A program made the translations under genes and the position numbers. This document shows positions 15,440 to 23,894 of a stretch of DNA of 64,000 nt, piece by piece. The notes under the pieces are model-generated. The model searched no databases, was not told the DNA's origin, and saw only the letters and a program-made list of their open reading frames with translations. This DNA comes from 2-12-FULL-60-19 sp041483675. GTDB taxonomy: Bacteria > Desulfobacterota > Binatia > UBA9968. Numbering within the stretch: the stretch's first letter is position 1; every line of letters begins with the position of its first letter. The stretch covers positions 1 through 64,000 of the forward strand of contig JBGPGE010000003.1 in assembly GCA_041483675.1 (NCBI GenBank). Direction: 5' to 3'.

Positions 15440-15564
15440 ATCAATTTATATCGAACACGGGGTTTGAATCCCCGTGTTCGACCAAAGGGGAGAGCTGCCG
15501 CTTCTCCCCTTTGGAAACCCCATCGGCTTTGTGCCCGCCTCAAGAGGCGGGGTTTACATTGAAT
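15439..15564. repeat. 126-bp three-hairpin repeat, copy 1
   Basis: This element begins at the last base of lpxB and ends 20 bases before the msbA start. It contains three successive hairpins: perfect 11-bp arms at 15452-15462/15470-15480, perfect 12-bp arms at 15482-15493/15503-15514, and perfect 8-bp arms at 15534-15541/15544-15551. A second copy of exactly the same length lies at 45918-46043 in the opposite orientation, with six mismatches (95% identity). No open frame is needed to explain it, so a non-autonomous dispersed element or a structured RNA is likely. Confidence 0.85.
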
Positions 15565-15584
15565 CATATCGAGAAGGAGAACAG

Positions 15585-17339
15585 GTGAAGCAGATCTGGC
15601 GCTTATTTCCGTTTGTTAAACCGTACATCTGGCCCTACTGGGTGATGTCTTTGGTCTGCATGGCCGCTTTCGGTGGCAGCAGCGCGTTTTTACCGTATCT
15701 CGTGCAACACGTCTTCGACGACGTCTTCGCGCAAAAGAATGAAGCGGTCCTGGCCTATCTTCCGGTGGTGATCGTAGGCGTCTTTGTCTTTCGCGGCGCG
15801 GTGAACTTCGGCCAGAGCTATCTCAGCTCCTATGTCGGCAACGGCATCATCAACGACGTTCGAAACGCGATTCACCGCCATTTTCAGACCCTTTCTCTCT
15901 CGTTCTTTCATCGCAACCCGACCGGCACGCTGATCTCTCGCGTCACCAATGACGTGAACCTGGTGCGCGGCGTGCTGACGGATGCCGTAGCCTCTTTCAT
16001 GCGCGATGCCGTTTCGCTCGCGGCCTTGACGGTCGTGGCGTTTCTTAAGGACCCGCTGCTCGGCAGCATCGCCTTTGTCGTATTTCCGGCTTCCGTCTAT
16101 CCCATCATGCGGCTGAGCAAGAAGATCAAGCGCGTCACCAAACGCGGGCAGGTGGCGAAAGGACTTTTGACCAGCATCCTGCAAGAGAGTATTCAGGGAA
16201 ACCGGATCGTCAAGGCGTTCGGGATGGAGCAATACGAAATCGAGCGTTTTCAAAAAGAGAATGCCCGGGTCTTCAAGCAGGCGTTGCGGAGCAGCCGGAC
16301 GCAATCCATGGTGCAACCGTCGATGGAGCTGCTGGCCTCTTTCGCGATCGGCGCGGTCGTCTGGTACGGCGGTCACAGCGTCATCGGGGGAGGACGCAGC
16401 CAGGGCGAGTTCATCGCGTTTCTGGTGGCTATGTTCCTCATGTATCAGCCCTTCAAGGGGATCGCCAAGACCTACACGATGATCCATCAGGGTATGGCCG
16501 GCGCCGAACGGATATTTGAGGTCCTTGACGCCGACCCGGAGATCAAGGACCGGCCGGGAGCGCAACCGGCGCCGCCTTTCGCGCGGGAGATCGGATTTCA
16601 CAACGTGAGTTTCGGCTACGGCGGCAAGCTCGTTATCAGCGATATCAACTTGACGATTCGCGCGGGAGAGATGGTCGCGCTGGTGGGCGTCAGCGGCGTC
16701 GGCAAGAGCACGCTGGCGGACCTGGTGCCGCGCTTTTACGACGTGACGGCGGGCAAGATCGCGATCGACGGCGTCGATATCCGCGATGTCACCGTGGAAT
16801 CGCTGCGCTCGCAAATCGGGATCGTGACCCAGCAGACGTTTCTGTTCAACGATACCGTCAAAAACAACATTGCCTATGGGGACCCGACGAAAGATTCCGA
16901 TCATATCATCGCCGCGGCCAAAGCCGCGCATGCCCACGAGTTCGTCATGGGGATGCCTCAGGGCTACGATACAATGATCGGGGAGTTGGGAGTCAGGCTC
17001 TCGGGGGGGCAGCGCCAGCGGCTGGCGATCGCGCGGGCCCTGCTCAAGGACGCGCCGATTCTGATCCTGGACGAGGCGACCTCGTCGTTGGATACGGAGT
17101 CGGAAATGTCGGTGCAGCGGGCTCTGGAGAACCTGATGGTTCGCCGGACGACCTTGGTGATCGCCCATCGTCTCTCCACGATACGCAATGCGAACCGCAT
17201 CGTGGTGCTGGTCGACGGGAGGATTGCGGAAGAGGGCACCCATGAAGAGCTGCTGGGGCGGCCGTCGGAATACAAGCGGCTCCATACGCTCCAACTGCTG
17301 GAGGATGAAGGCCCCCGTTCCGGCAAGGTCCTCCATTGA
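15585..17339 (+). CDS. msbA: Lipid A export ABC transporter MsbA
   Basis: A 584-residue half-transporter that flips Kdo-lipid A across the inner membrane. Six transmembrane helices occupy residues 1-320 (for example YWVMSLVCMAAFGGSSAFL), with coupling-helix text LSFFHRNPTGTLISRVTNDV. The ATPase domain has Walker A GVSGVGKST (residues 368-376), signature LSGGQRQRLAIARALL, Walker B ILILDEATSSLD and the H-loop in VIAHRLSTI. The start is GTG 15585 with AAGGAG at 15573-15578. A longer frame from 15474 would translate part of the 126-bp repeat and is rejected as a start. Confidence 0.93.
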   Translation: MKQIWRLFPFVKPYIWPYWVMSLVCMAAFGGSSAFLPYLVQHVFDDVFAQKNEAVLAYLPVVIVGVFVFRGAVNFGQSYLSSYVGNGIINDVRNAIHRHFQTLSLSFFHRNPTGTLISRVTNDVNLVRGVLTDAVASFMRDAVSLAALTVVAFLKDPLLGSIAFVVFPASVYPIMRLSKKIKRVTKRGQVAKGLLTSILQESIQGNRIVKAFGMEQYEIERFQKENARVFKQALRSSRTQSMVQPSMELLASFAIGAVVWYGGHSVIGGGRSQGEFIAFLVAMFLMYQPFKGIAKTYTMIHQGMAGAERIFEVLDADPEIKDRPGAQPAPPFAREIGFHNVSFGYGGKLVISDINLTIRAGEMVALVGVSGVGKSTLADLVPRFYDVTAGKIAIDGVDIRDVTVESLRSQIGIVTQQTFLFNDTVKNNIAYGDPTKDSDHIIAAAKAAHAHEFVMGMPQGYDTMIGELGVRLSGGQRQRLAIARALLKDAPILILDEATSSLDTESEMSVQRALENLMVRRTTLVIAHRLSTIRNANRIVVLVDGRIAEEGTHEELLGRPSEYKRLHTLQLLEDEGPRSGKVLH

Positions 17340-17345
17340 GGCGCC

Positions 17346-18629
17346 GTGGGCTATCGACTTTACAACACGCTGCTCGCGCTCGGCACCGTCCTGCTCTTCC
17401 CCGTATTGCCGATTTTGCTGCTTTCGGGAAAGCGATTCCGTGAAGGCTTTTGGGATCGCCTCGCTTGCTATTCGCGGGCCACACGCGGGGCGGCGCGCGG
17501 CGGCAAGCCGATCTGGATCCACGCCGTCTCGGTCGGCGAGGTGCTCGCCGCGCGACCGATCGCCGCGCGATTGAAAGCTCTCCGGCCCGATCAGAAAATC
17601 CTGGTTTCCACCTTTACATCTACGGGCAACGCCGTGGCGCGAGAAAACCTGGCCGCCGACACGATTATCTATCTGCCGCTCGACTACCCTTGGGTCGTGC
17701 GGCGCGCGCTCAAGTTGTTCGATCCGTCGCTATTGATCATCGTCGAGACGGAGATCTGGCCGAATCTTTTGCGGGCGGCGGCCGAGCGGAAAACGCCGGT
17801 GCTGCTGCTCAGCGGAAGGCTGTCGCGGCGCTCGTTCCACAGGTATTATTTGCTTCGGCGGTTTTTTGCCGCCGTGTTGCGGCAGTTCGCCGCGCTCGGC
17901 ATGCAGAGCCGGGAGGATGCCGAGCGCATCGTCCGGTTGGGGGCCGATCCGCGCAAAGTATCGGTTACCGGGAATCTCAAGCGATCCTCCGCGCCGGCGG
18001 ACGAGAACACGGCCCGGGGGGAACGGCGGGACCTGAGCGGTCTTCGCGGCGAATCCGGGCGAGTCCTGGTGGCCGGGAGCACGCACCGCGGAGAGGAGGA
18101 GATTTTACTTAACGCCTTTGTTTCGCTGAAGCAGAGCTTTCCCGAATTGGTCATGGTGTTGGCGCCGCGCCATCCGCAGCGCTTCGCTGAAGTCGAGAAA
18201 CTTATCGAGAAGCGCGGCTTACGCTACGCCCGGCGCAGCCGGTTGAACGGCCGGCTGGGCCAACCGCCCGATGTGGTGTTGCTCGACACGATCGGGGAGT
18301 TGGCAGATTTCTACCGCGTGGCGGATGTCGCCTTTGTCGGGGGAAGCCTGGTCGATGCCGGGGGGCACAATTTGCTCGAGCCGGCGTGGCATAGAAAACC
18401 GGTTTTGTTCGGGCCGTGGGTCGGCGGCTATGCCGAGATTGCGGCGGAGATGAAGCAGAGCGGCGGCGGCATCCAGGTTCGCGGAGAAGAGGAATTTATT
18501 CTAGAAACGTCCCGACTCCTGTCGGACCGGGAGCGCGCGCGAGCGGCGGGGGAAAACGCCTTTCAGGCGGTCCAGGCGGCCGGCGCCGTCGTCGACCAGA
18601 GCATGGAGCTTATTTCTCGTTATCTGTAG
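17346..18629 (+). CDS. waaA: 3-deoxy-D-manno-octulosonic acid transferase
   Basis: A 427-residue GT30 enzyme adding Kdo to the lipid A precursor. The N-terminal membrane anchor (TLLALGTVLLFPVLPILLL) is followed by PIWIHAVSVGEVLAARP, which contains the catalytic Glu of the WIHAVSxGE motif. The C-terminal Rossmann domain has LVAGSTHRGEEEILLNAF, APRHPQRF and GGSLVDAGGHNLLEPA, the CMP-Kdo binding region. GTG start six bases after msbA. Whether it adds one, two or more Kdo residues cannot be read from sequence. Confidence 0.95.
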   Translation: MGYRLYNTLLALGTVLLFPVLPILLLSGKRFREGFWDRLACYSRATRGAARGGKPIWIHAVSVGEVLAARPIAARLKALRPDQKILVSTFTSTGNAVARENLAADTIIYLPLDYPWVVRRALKLFDPSLLIIVETEIWPNLLRAAAERKTPVLLLSGRLSRRSFHRYYLLRRFFAAVLRQFAALGMQSREDAERIVRLGADPRKVSVTGNLKRSSAPADENTARGERRDLSGLRGESGRVLVAGSTHRGEEEILLNAFVSLKQSFPELVMVLAPRHPQRFAEVEKLIEKRGLRYARRSRLNGRLGQPPDVVLLDTIGELADFYRVADVAFVGGSLVDAGGHNLLEPAWHRKPVLFGPWVGGYAEIAAEMKQSGGGIQVRGEEEFILETSRLLSDRERARAAGENAFQAVQAAGAVVDQSMELISRYL

Positions 18630-18638
18630 GGTGGATGG

Positions 18639-19739
18639 GTGTCAGGGGAGATGAATCCGGATTGGGCTCGCGGGATCTGGGAGCGGAAGGGAATCGCGTG
18701 CCAGATCCTCTGGTTGCTGTTCGTTCCCCTGTCGTTTCTCTACGGCCTCGGGGTATGGGTGCGGAACCTGCTCTATGCGTTCGAATGGCTCCGTCCCAAG
18801 AGCCTTCCCCGGCCGGTGGTGAGCATCGGGAATCTGACCGTCGGCGGAACCGGTAAAACGCCGACCACTCTCTGGCTCGCCGACCAGTTGGAGCGGCGAG
18901 GCTATCGGGTGGCGATACTCAGCCGCGGCTACAAGCGGTCCGAGAAACAGTGCGTCGTCCTCGAACCGCGCGGCGAAAGAGGCCACTTTTTCAGCGAGGT
19001 AGAGGAGCTTCGAGCCGCCGGCGACGAGCCGGTGATGATGGCCCGCGTGTTCGGCCACCGCGTTGGTGTTGGAGCCGCGCGCCACGAAGTGGGCGCTCAA
19101 ATGCTGCGGGACGGTGAGGTGGACGTGTTCATCCTTGACGACGGCTTTCAACACCGCCGGCTCAAGCGCGACCTCGACCTGCTGTTGCTCGGCTCTGATT
19201 GGGAGGGGTGGTTGATCCCCGCGGGCCCCTTTCGCGAGTCTCGGAGGTCGCTCAAGCGGGCCGACCTCTGCCTGGTGACCGGCGCGCGAGAGAGATGGGA
19301 GAGACTGCTGCGGCGCCGGCCGGCGGAGACGACCTTTTTCGGGACGCTGGAGCCGCGCGCGCTGGTCGGGCTTGAAGCGGGGCGGTGGAAAGAGTATCCG
19401 TTGACGATTCTGGGACGAAATAAAGTGCTCGCCGTGGCGGGCATCGCGGACCCGGGTCTTTTTTATCATGTGATCGACGAATGGGAGGGCGAGATCGTGG
19501 ATACGATGCAATTCCCGGATCACTACAACTACTCGGCGCGGGATTGGCAAAATATCAATCGCGCCGCGCGGGAAGTTGATCTGATCGTGACCACGGAAAA
19601 AGATCTGGTGAAGTTGGCACGCTTTCCCTTCGCCCGGGAGAAGCTGCTCGCGCTGCGCGTCGAGATGGCGGTGGAAAACGGCGAGGCTTTGGTCCAAGCG
19701 GTGGAAAAGGTGATCCGCGGCAGGCAACCGGAGTTTTAG
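18639..19739 (+). CDS. lpxK: Tetraacyldisaccharide 4'-kinase
   Basis: A 366-residue membrane-associated kinase that phosphorylates the 4'-position of the lipid A disaccharide. After an N-terminal hydrophobic helix (QILWLLFVPLSFLYGL) comes the P-loop in VVSIGNLTVGGTGKTPTT, then VAILSRGYKRSEK and VFILDDGFQHRRLKRDLDLL, the LpxK-specific Asp-Asp-Gly-Phe-Gln-His block. The C-terminal domain contains AGIADPGLFYHVI and QFPDHYNYSARD. GTG 18639 is used; ATG 18651 is an alternative start four codons downstream. Confidence 0.95.
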   Translation: MSGEMNPDWARGIWERKGIACQILWLLFVPLSFLYGLGVWVRNLLYAFEWLRPKSLPRPVVSIGNLTVGGTGKTPTTLWLADQLERRGYRVAILSRGYKRSEKQCVVLEPRGERGHFFSEVEELRAAGDEPVMMARVFGHRVGVGAARHEVGAQMLRDGEVDVFILDDGFQHRRLKRDLDLLLLGSDWEGWLIPAGPFRESRRSLKRADLCLVTGARERWERLLRRRPAETTFFGTLEPRALVGLEAGRWKEYPLTILGRNKVLAVAGIADPGLFYHVIDEWEGEIVDTMQFPDHYNYSARDWQNINRAAREVDLIVTTEKDLVKLARFPFAREKLLALRVEMAVENGEALVQAVEKVIRGRQPEF

Positions 19740-19745
19740 ACGGAC

Positions 19746-20333
19746 ATGGGCGTCGTGACGCGGTTAAGTCCCGCGGCGCTGATCGACCGCGACGGCACCG
19801 TGATTCGCGACGTCGGCTACCTCAGACGCGTCGAGGAGATCGAACTGCTGCCCCGCGCGGCGGACGCGATCGGACTGCTCGGCCGGCACGGCCTAAAGGT
19901 TGTGATCGTCACCAATCAGTCGGCGGTGGCGCGCGGTCTTCTGACGGAATCGGAGCTGGCGGCGATCCACCGTGAGCTTTCCCGACAGCTGGCCGCGAGC
20001 GGCGCCCCACTGGACGGTCTTTACCATTGTCCTCATCACCCGACGGAAGGGTGGGGGCCTCATCGGCGGGTGTGCGAGTGCCGCAAGCCGAACGTCGGAC
20101 TGGCCAAGCGTGCGGCGGCGGAGCTCAAATTGGACCTTGCTCGCTGCTACGTTGTCGGCGATCAGCCGAGCGACATGGAGTTCGCCGCGCGCATTCCCGC
20201 CCGGGGATTTTTAATTCAATCCGACGCGGCGCGCGAAGGGCTCGACGTTGGGATCGGCCGTTTCTCTCTGGTAAAAGACCTATGGGAAGCCGCGGAGTTG
20301 ATTATCAAGGACGTGGAACGGAAGGAGTCGTAA
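19746..20333 (+). CDS. gmhB: D-glycero-D-manno-heptose 1,7-bisphosphate phosphatase
   Basis: A 195-residue HAD phosphatase for ADP-heptose synthesis. The nucleophile motif is LIDRDGTVIRDVGYL (Asp14 and Asp16), motif II is VIVTNQSAVARG, and the zinc-binding loop typical of GmhB is visible as CPHHPTEG and CECRKPN. Motif III/IV is CYVVGDQPSDMEFA. It belongs with rfaE1 (54833) and rfaE2 (60420) elsewhere in the window. The first motif residue before Asp is Ile instead of the usual Leu/Phe, a minor variation. Confidence 0.9.
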   Translation: MGVVTRLSPAALIDRDGTVIRDVGYLRRVEEIELLPRAADAIGLLGRHGLKVVIVTNQSAVARGLLTESELAAIHRELSRQLAASGAPLDGLYHCPHHPTEGWGPHRRVCECRKPNVGLAKRAAAELKLDLARCYVVGDQPSDMEFAARIPARGFLIQSDAAREGLDVGIGRFSLVKDLWEAAELIIKDVERKES

Positions 20334-20340
20334 CAAGCGA

Positions 20341-21282
20341 ATGGTTTCATTGATCACCGGGGTTGCCGGGTTTGTCGGCTCGCACCTGGCCGAGCGGCTG
20401 CTCGGCGAGGGCCATCAGGTGCGCGGCGTCGATATGTTTTTGGGAAATTATCCGCGCCGCTACAAGGAGTGGAATCTCTCCCGCTTCAACGCCCATCCCG
20501 GTTTCGAGTTCATCGAATCGGACCTGCTCCGCCTCGACCCGGCCAGGCTGCTCAGCGATGTTTCGTATATTTTTCATCTGGCGGCGCAACCGGGCGTGCG
20601 CGCGAGCTGGGGACAGGAATTCTCCCAATACACCCATCACAATATCCTGGCGACTCAAGCGCTGCTCGAAGCGAGCAAGGGAAGGAACATAAAGAAATTC
20701 GTTTATGCGTCGTCGTCATCCGTCTACGGCGACACCCAGGACCTCCCGATGCGCGAGACCGGCATGACCCGGCCGGTCTCTCCCTACGGGGTGAGCAAGC
20801 TCGCGGCCGAGCAACTCTGTTATCTTTACTGGAAAGAGTTCGCCGTGCCCACGGTTTCTCTTCGCTACTTTACCGTGTACGGGCCGCGCCAGCGGCCGGA
20901 CATGTTTTTTCATATTTTGATGCGCGCCCATCACCGCGGCGAAGCGATTCCGCTCTACGACGACGGCGGGCAGAGCCGCGACTTCACCTTTTGCGCGGAC
21001 ATCGTTGAAGGGACCTTCTCCGCCGCCCTCTATCCGGGGGCCGGGGAGGTTTTTAACCTGGGCGGCGGTTCCCGTACGACGGTCAACGAGGCGCTGGCGA
21101 TGGTCGAACAGATCTCGGGCAGGAAGCTCAAGCTCAACCGACTGGAGCGCCAGAAGGGGGACGTGCGCCACACCGCGGCCGAGATCGTCCAGGCACGCGC
21201 CAAGCTTGCCTTCAATCCCCGCGTTAAATTATTCGACGGCCTCGTCCAGGAGTGGGATTGGATACGGCAGATCGCTGAATAA
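20341..21282 (+). CDS. NAD-dependent sugar-nucleotide epimerase (SDR)
   Basis: A 313-residue extended short-chain dehydrogenase. The N-terminal TGVAGFVGSHLAERLL is the NAD-binding motif, FHLAAQPGVRASW follows, and the catalytic YxxxK is in SPYGVSKLAAEQL with the preceding Ser in ASSSSVYG. The segment near residue 35-48 (GNYPRRYKEWNLSR) is like that of UDP-glucuronate or UDP-glucose 4-epimerases. The product is probably a UDP-hexose or UDP-hexuronate epimer for the glycan built by neighbouring genes. HldD (heptose epimerase) is less likely. Confidence 0.85.
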   Translation: MVSLITGVAGFVGSHLAERLLGEGHQVRGVDMFLGNYPRRYKEWNLSRFNAHPGFEFIESDLLRLDPARLLSDVSYIFHLAAQPGVRASWGQEFSQYTHHNILATQALLEASKGRNIKKFVYASSSSVYGDTQDLPMRETGMTRPVSPYGVSKLAAEQLCYLYWKEFAVPTVSLRYFTVYGPRQRPDMFFHILMRAHHRGEAIPLYDDGGQSRDFTFCADIVEGTFSAALYPGAGEVFNLGGGSRTTVNEALAMVEQISGRKLKLNRLERQKGDVRHTAAEIVQARAKLAFNPRVKLFDGLVQEWDWIRQIAE

Positions 21283-21287
21283 TGCCT

Positions 21288-22469
21288 TCATCGGCGCGCC
21301 GCGGGATTTTTCATCCAGCGGCTGCCGCGCCAGGCGAGCGTTCTCCAGATTCCCCTGACGCTCTTCAAAGCGGCGTACAAGACCGCTTGCCATAGGTGGT
21401 CTACGCCCCAGAAGCGCTGGAGATAATTCATGAACCCGATCAGTTTATATCTGGAACCGCCGGCGCCTGCCGATCGGAGGTAGTTGAACCAGAGCAGCGG
21501 CAGGCGGCCCAAGAGTTTGTTTTGATAGTTTTGGGTTCTATACCGGTGCTCGATACGCTCCGTGTCGGAGGTAGGGATCTCCCGCATGTGCCGCAAAACT
21601 TCGGCCGGCACCGGCGCGTCGAACGTCTCTCGCAGATAGCTCAGAGCTTCCTTGAGCGGGTAAATCAAACCGCGCGTTTCCGCCTGCGCCAGCAGTCGCT
21701 CCCACTCGATCTCGGAAATCGAGCGGTTCATAATCGCCATGGCGTCGGCGATCCAACGAAACGGCGGCACGGGATCCCACCGCACGCCGTGCGCGCAGAC
21801 ATGGAGGAGGTGGTCGGTCGAGTTCAAAGTGTGAGTAGGCACCTGGTCGATCGTCAGTGGAACCGCGTTTTTCCAGAGATCGCGATCCGCTTCCGGCCGG
21901 CAGCATTCCGGCAACAGGTGCCAATGAAGATCGAACTGTTGGCCTGCGGGATCTCTGAGATTGACGCCGTGCCTGACGGATAGATCAGTTTCGCGGAAAC
22001 TCTCCGGCGATACCGCGGTCCAACCGGAGCTGCTCAAGAACCGAAAGGCCGGCAAGGCATCTTTCGTTTGCACGAGGACATCGAAGTCGGCCATAGGACG
22101 AAGCCCGTAGTCCCGGTAGTAGAGCAAAACCAAAGGAACGCCTTTGAGCACGAGCGTGTCGATCCCGAGATCGTGAAGCGACCGTAGCAGGGCGGCCAGG
22201 CGGCGAAAGGCGATCTGGTTTTTGTACCAGGTCAGGCGGTAGACGCCCTTGAGCTTGTCCACGAGCGGCTCTCGGACGCCGTGCGCCTGGAGGTTTTTGT
22301 AGAGTTGCGGCAGCAGGCGGTACGAGGCGGCATCGAGCCGGTCGGGATCGACGTTCGACCGCCATTTCTCCCATGCGGCGAGAGCCGCCTCTCCGCGCAG
22401 CAGCGCGGCGCGCAAGAGCAGCTCTTGCTCCGCGGTAGGCCAGCAGTCGGTTTCAACCCTTGGGTTCAT
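21288..22469 (-). CDS. Uncharacterised nucleotidyltransferase-fold protein (NTP_transf_5 type)
   Basis: A 393-residue protein with TLVLKGVPLVLLYYRDYGLRP followed by MADFDVLVQ: a 'KG...R...D.D' arrangement that fits the minimal nucleotidyltransferase fold, with the Asp-x-Asp as likely metal ligands. Such proteins sit in exopolysaccharide and lasso-peptide loci, but their substrate is generally unknown. It is the last gene of a minus-strand operon and overlaps the preceding GT2 gene by 17 bases. The start is ATG 22469; the longer open frame to 22922 only shadows the GT2 gene. The C-terminal 100 residues are basic and may sit on the membrane. Confidence 0.7.
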   Translation of the reverse strand: MNPRVETDCWPTAEQELLLRAALLRGEAALAAWEKWRSNVDPDRLDAASYRLLPQLYKNLQAHGVREPLVDKLKGVYRLTWYKNQIAFRRLAALLRSLHDLGIDTLVLKGVPLVLLYYRDYGLRPMADFDVLVQTKDALPAFRFLSSSGWTAVSPESFRETDLSVRHGVNLRDPAGQQFDLHWHLLPECCRPEADRDLWKNAVPLTIDQVPTHTLNSTDHLLHVCAHGVRWDPVPPFRWIADAMAIMNRSISEIEWERLLAQAETRGLIYPLKEALSYLRETFDAPVPAEVLRHMREIPTSDTERIEHRYRTQNYQNKLLGRLPLLWFNYLRSAGAGGSRYKLIGFMNYLQRFWGVDHLWQAVLYAALKSVRGIWRTLAWRGSRWMKNPAARR

Positions 22470-23187
22470 CGTCCTTCGCCGAACTTTCTCCGCTGCCGCG
22501 AGCCGCATTCCGGCGGCGATCCAAGGCGGCTTTGACGACTCGCACGTAGTCGGTTCGCGCCTGGCGGCGCACAATGCCCTGGTTGGCGGCATGGAGCCTC
22601 CGTCGCAGGAGGACATCGGGTAAAAGTATGCTTTTGAGCCCGGTCTGTCGGGCACGCGCATACCAGTCGATGAATTCTCCGACCTGCCACCCGACCTCGA
22701 ACGGACCGACGCGCGAGAAGGCCTCGCGCGTGACGAGCATCGTCGAGCAGGAATATCCCGGCATCGCTTCCGGCGGGCAATGGATTTTCTGCTTGGCCGC
22801 TTCAGGTAGGTCCGGGCTGTGAAAATGGCGCACGTGTCCCAGGGCGATGTGCAATCCGGGGTCGCGGTCGAAAGCGGCCGTCTGAAGCGCGAGTTTGTCT
22901 TCCGTCCACAGGTCGTCCGCATCGAGGAATGCCAGGTAGCGGCCCCGCGCTACCTCGGTGCCGCGATTGCGCGCCGCGCCGATGCCGGCGTGGGTTTGCG
23001 AGCAGTAGCGAACGGGCGGGCCGAAGCGTCGAGCCGCTGGGTCGCTGTTATCCGTCGAGCCGTCGTCAACGACGATGATATCGAGCGGCCGATAGGTCTG
23101 CCGGAGCGCGCTCTCGATCGCGTCGCCCAGATAACGCTCGCAGTTGTAAACCGGGATGATGACGCTCACCAGGGAATTGTTCTTCAC
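22453..23187 (-). CDS. Family 2 glycosyltransferase
   Basis: A 244-residue GT-A protein: VSVIIPVYNCERYLGDAIES at the start, IIVVDDGSTD, and the metal-binding DxD in YLAFLDADDLW. The C-terminal acceptor part (GPFEVGWQVGEFIDWYARAR) carries the ED-like catalytic region. It has no transmembrane helix, so it is a cytoplasmic enzyme using a nucleotide sugar. It overlaps the upstream GT2 gene by four bases and is the third of three GT2 enzymes in tandem, which share this domain layout and probably act in sequence on one glycan. Confidence 0.88.
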   Translation of the reverse strand: MKNNSLVSVIIPVYNCERYLGDAIESALRQTYRPLDIIVVDDGSTDNSDPAARRFGPPVRYCSQTHAGIGAARNRGTEVARGRYLAFLDADDLWTEDKLALQTAAFDRDPGLHIALGHVRHFHSPDLPEAAKQKIHCPPEAMPGYSCSTMLVTREAFSRVGPFEVGWQVGEFIDWYARARQTGLKSILLPDVLLRRRLHAANQGIVRRQARTDYVRVVKAALDRRRNAARGSGESSAKDDEPKG

Positions 23188-23894
23188 GATCGCCGCTTCC
23201 TCGACGGGACTTCGGCCGGTCTCAGTTTGCGCAGGCGTTCGATGGATGATTTTACAGCTCGCAAAAACTCCGAAGCCATAGGCCCGGTCTCGTAAGATTG
23301 GTTCGAATCATGAAGGCGCCTGTAGAGGAGAACTTCAGGGAGAACGGTTAATGGCATCCCGGCCTGTTTGGCGCGAAAAAACCAGTCCGTGTCGTTGGCG
23401 ACCCGATAACTAGGATCAAAATCACCGACGACTTTGAAAGCCGACTTCCGCGCCGTCAGAGCGCCGACAATCATGGTCGCAGACTCCGTCACCAGGAGGT
23501 CTTTTCTCTTCGGCGGTCGCGTTCCCGGCTCGATAAAATTGCGCATTTTGGCGGAGACATAGGGGATGTCGGGGTGATCAAGGAGATAGCCGATCTGCGC
23601 GCTCAATTTATGAGGCGCCCACAGATCGTCTGCGTCGAGAAAGGCGATAAACTCTCCGGAAGCGGCAGCGAGCCCGGCGTTCTTAGCCTTGCCGTGGCCC
23701 TGGTTGGCTTGATAGATGTAGCGCACCTCTTGATAGGATTTGGCGATCTCGGCAGTCCCGTCGACGGAACCGTCGTCAACGACAATTACCTCCAGAGGGC
23801 GATAGTCCTGGGCAAAGATGCTGTCGAGCGCGGCCGCCAGGAAGCGCTCGCCGTTGTAAACCGGCACAACCACGCTCACTAGAGGCCCTTTCAT
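23184..23894 (-). CDS. Family 2 glycosyltransferase
   Basis: A 236-residue GT-A protein with VSVVVPVYNGERFLAAALDS, VIVVDDGSVDGT and AFLDADDLWAPHKL holding the DxD. The acceptor side reads VVGDFDPSYRVANDTDWFFR, whose Asp-Thr-Asp is the expected catalytic-base region. It resembles its two neighbours closely in length and layout, so the three probably arose by duplication. Start and stop overlap or abut the adjacent genes, consistent with translation as one operon. Confidence 0.88.
   Translation of the reverse strand: MKGPLVSVVVPVYNGERFLAAALDSIFAQDYRPLEVIVVDDGSVDGTAEIAKSYQEVRYIYQANQGHGKAKNAGLAAASGEFIAFLDADDLWAPHKLSAQIGYLLDHPDIPYVSAKMRNFIEPGTRPPKRKDLLVTESATMIVGALTARKSAFKVVGDFDPSYRVANDTDWFFRAKQAGMPLTVLPEVLLYRRLHDSNQSYETGPMASEFLRAVKSSIERLRKLRPAEVPSRKRRS

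Noticed and set aside
15474..15584. Longer start for msbA within the 126-bp repeat
   Set aside because: The extension is repeat sequence; GTG 15585 has a good ribosome-binding site and matches where the family starts.
15690..17522. 610-codon minus-strand frame opposite msbA
   Set aside because: Mirror frame of the transporter, with a composition typical of antisense frames.
20341..21282. ADP-heptose epimerase HldD
   Set aside because: Although heptose genes are near, its N-terminal segment resembles UDP-hexose/hexuronate 4-epimerases.
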